A stretch of DNA of 21,268 bases, from positions 1-21,268 of the IMG/VR virus record IMGVR_UViG_3300042557_000593; one strand, written 5' to 3'. A program made the position numbers and the translations under genes. Below, in pieces: positions 20,781 to 21,268 of the stretch; positions within the stretch are counted from its first letter, which is position 1; every line of letters starts with the position of its first letter. The notes beneath the pieces were generated by a model, which was not told where the DNA came from, made no database searches, and saw only the letters and a list, made by a program, of their open reading frames with translations. The DNA is from a virus.

Positions 20781-21268
20781 TTAGAATGGAAGATCGTTCA
20801 CTTCGTCACTTGCCGCACTTGGCGCGGCCTTTTGCGGGGCGGGTGCCGTAGCGGTCCCGTCTGCCGGGCGGTCCTTCCTCCGCACAAAGTCGGTAGGGAT
20901 GGCCGGGATAGTTGCGCCCTTGGGCGGGGGCGCAATGCCGTTGATGTTCGACCAAGTGCGCGTAGGGTCGGTCGCGTCCTTGCTCTGCGTAACGGTCAGG
21001 TAAGCACCCATGCCGATCAGCTTGTCAGGGTCCACCGCATCCAGCTTGCCCATCGCAGGGTTCCACTTGCTTACGAACTCGCGCAGGCTGCTCTTTTCGT
21101 TCCATGAGATATTGAACTGCGTCGATACCAATCGCGGCAGCATATCGCCGTTGATTTCGATGGGTTCATCAGTCAGGAACTCGATACGCACTTTGGTAGG
21201 CGGTTCGACCTTCCCGTACTTGTTGACCTGTCCGGCCTTTTTGTTGGGCACCTCGTAGATGTCACGGC
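20781..21268 (-). CDS. SSB-like single-stranded DNA-binding protein (N-terminus beyond right edge)
   Basis: The frame is open to the right edge, reading 'RDIYEVP' before an internal GTG at 21251, so the true start is outside. About 161 residues are visible. The core has beta-rich segments ('TKVRIEFLTDEPIEINGD', 'AYLTVTQSKD', 'TWSNINGIAPPPKG'), followed by a Pro/Ala-rich flexible stretch and the acidic tail 'SDEVNDLPF'. That tail matches the D/E-x-x-(D)-LPF tip by which SSB proteins recruit partners. Its neighbours (NinB-like, replication genes) agree. The OB-fold is inferred, not demonstrated. Confidence 0.7.
   Translation of the reverse strand, partial: RDIYEVPNKKAGQVNKYGKVEPPTKVRIEFLTDEPIEINGDMLPRLVSTQFNISWNEKSSLREFVSKWNPAMGKLDAVDPDKLIGMGAYLTVTQSKDATDPTRTWSNINGIAPPPKGATIPAIPTDFVRRKDRPADGTATAPAPQKAAPSAASDEVNDLPF

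Overview
The window is a stretch of a tailed, double-stranded DNA phage genome (or prophage), and every convincing gene is on the minus strand, so it reads from right to left. The terminase pair, tape-measure protein, tail-assembly chaperones and a lambda O/P-like replication pair identify it as a caudovirus. A Bacteroidetes host is likely but inferred: the best promoter (8761-8792) matches the Bacteroidetes TTTG-N20-TAnnTTTG pattern, starts lack clear Shine-Dalgarno sequences, and several proteins resemble Bacteroidetes phage families. Base composition is moderately GC-rich, with AT-richer islands at about 13.2-13.4, 18.4-18.85 and 19.4-20.0 kb. No integrase, repressor, lysis, portal or capsid gene is visible.

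Layout in order of transcription (right to left). (1) 21.27-16.1 kb, early region: an SSB-like protein cut by the window edge, small accessory proteins, a structured non-coding element (about 19.91-20.03 kb), an HNH-AP2 endonuclease, a NinB-like protein, small phage proteins, a tRNA-like element, a second HNH endonuclease and a zinc-ribbon protein. Several of these genes share the leader AACACGAACGA just before ATG. (2) 16.1-13.57 kb: a SNF2-like helicase, a DNA methyltransferase and a 33-residue zinc ribbon. (3) 13.57-11.7 kb, replication: a structured leader, a small protein, a replication initiator whose gene carries tandem 11-12 bp iterons beside a homopurine tract (probable origin), and a probable helicase-loader-like protein. 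(4) 11.74-8.85 kb: a PD-(D/E)XK nuclease and a translationally coupled sugar cassette of three glycosyltransferase-like proteins and an FkbM methyltransferase. (5) 8.85-6.3 kb: a tiny membrane protein, a likely late promoter, the terminase small subunit, a 58-residue basic protein, the terminase large subunit and a small beta-rich protein. (6) 6.3 kb to the left edge: a membrane protein, a zinc-binding small protein, tail-assembly chaperones G and GT joined by a clear -1 frameshift signal, the tape measure, a large tail protein and the start of a carbohydrate-binding-like tail protein.

Most neighbours overlap by 4 bases (ATGA) or by a few dozen bases, so translation is tightly coupled. Four genes shorter than 60 codons (33, 41, 50 and 58 residues) were found by reading between the larger genes. 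The strongest observations are the T TTT TTT frameshift site with a downstream hairpin, the iteron array inside the replication initiator gene, the glycan-modification cassette placed just before the packaging genes, the chain of abutting palindromes at 19914-20029, the tRNA-like element with an oversized anticodon arm, and the repeated early-gene leader.
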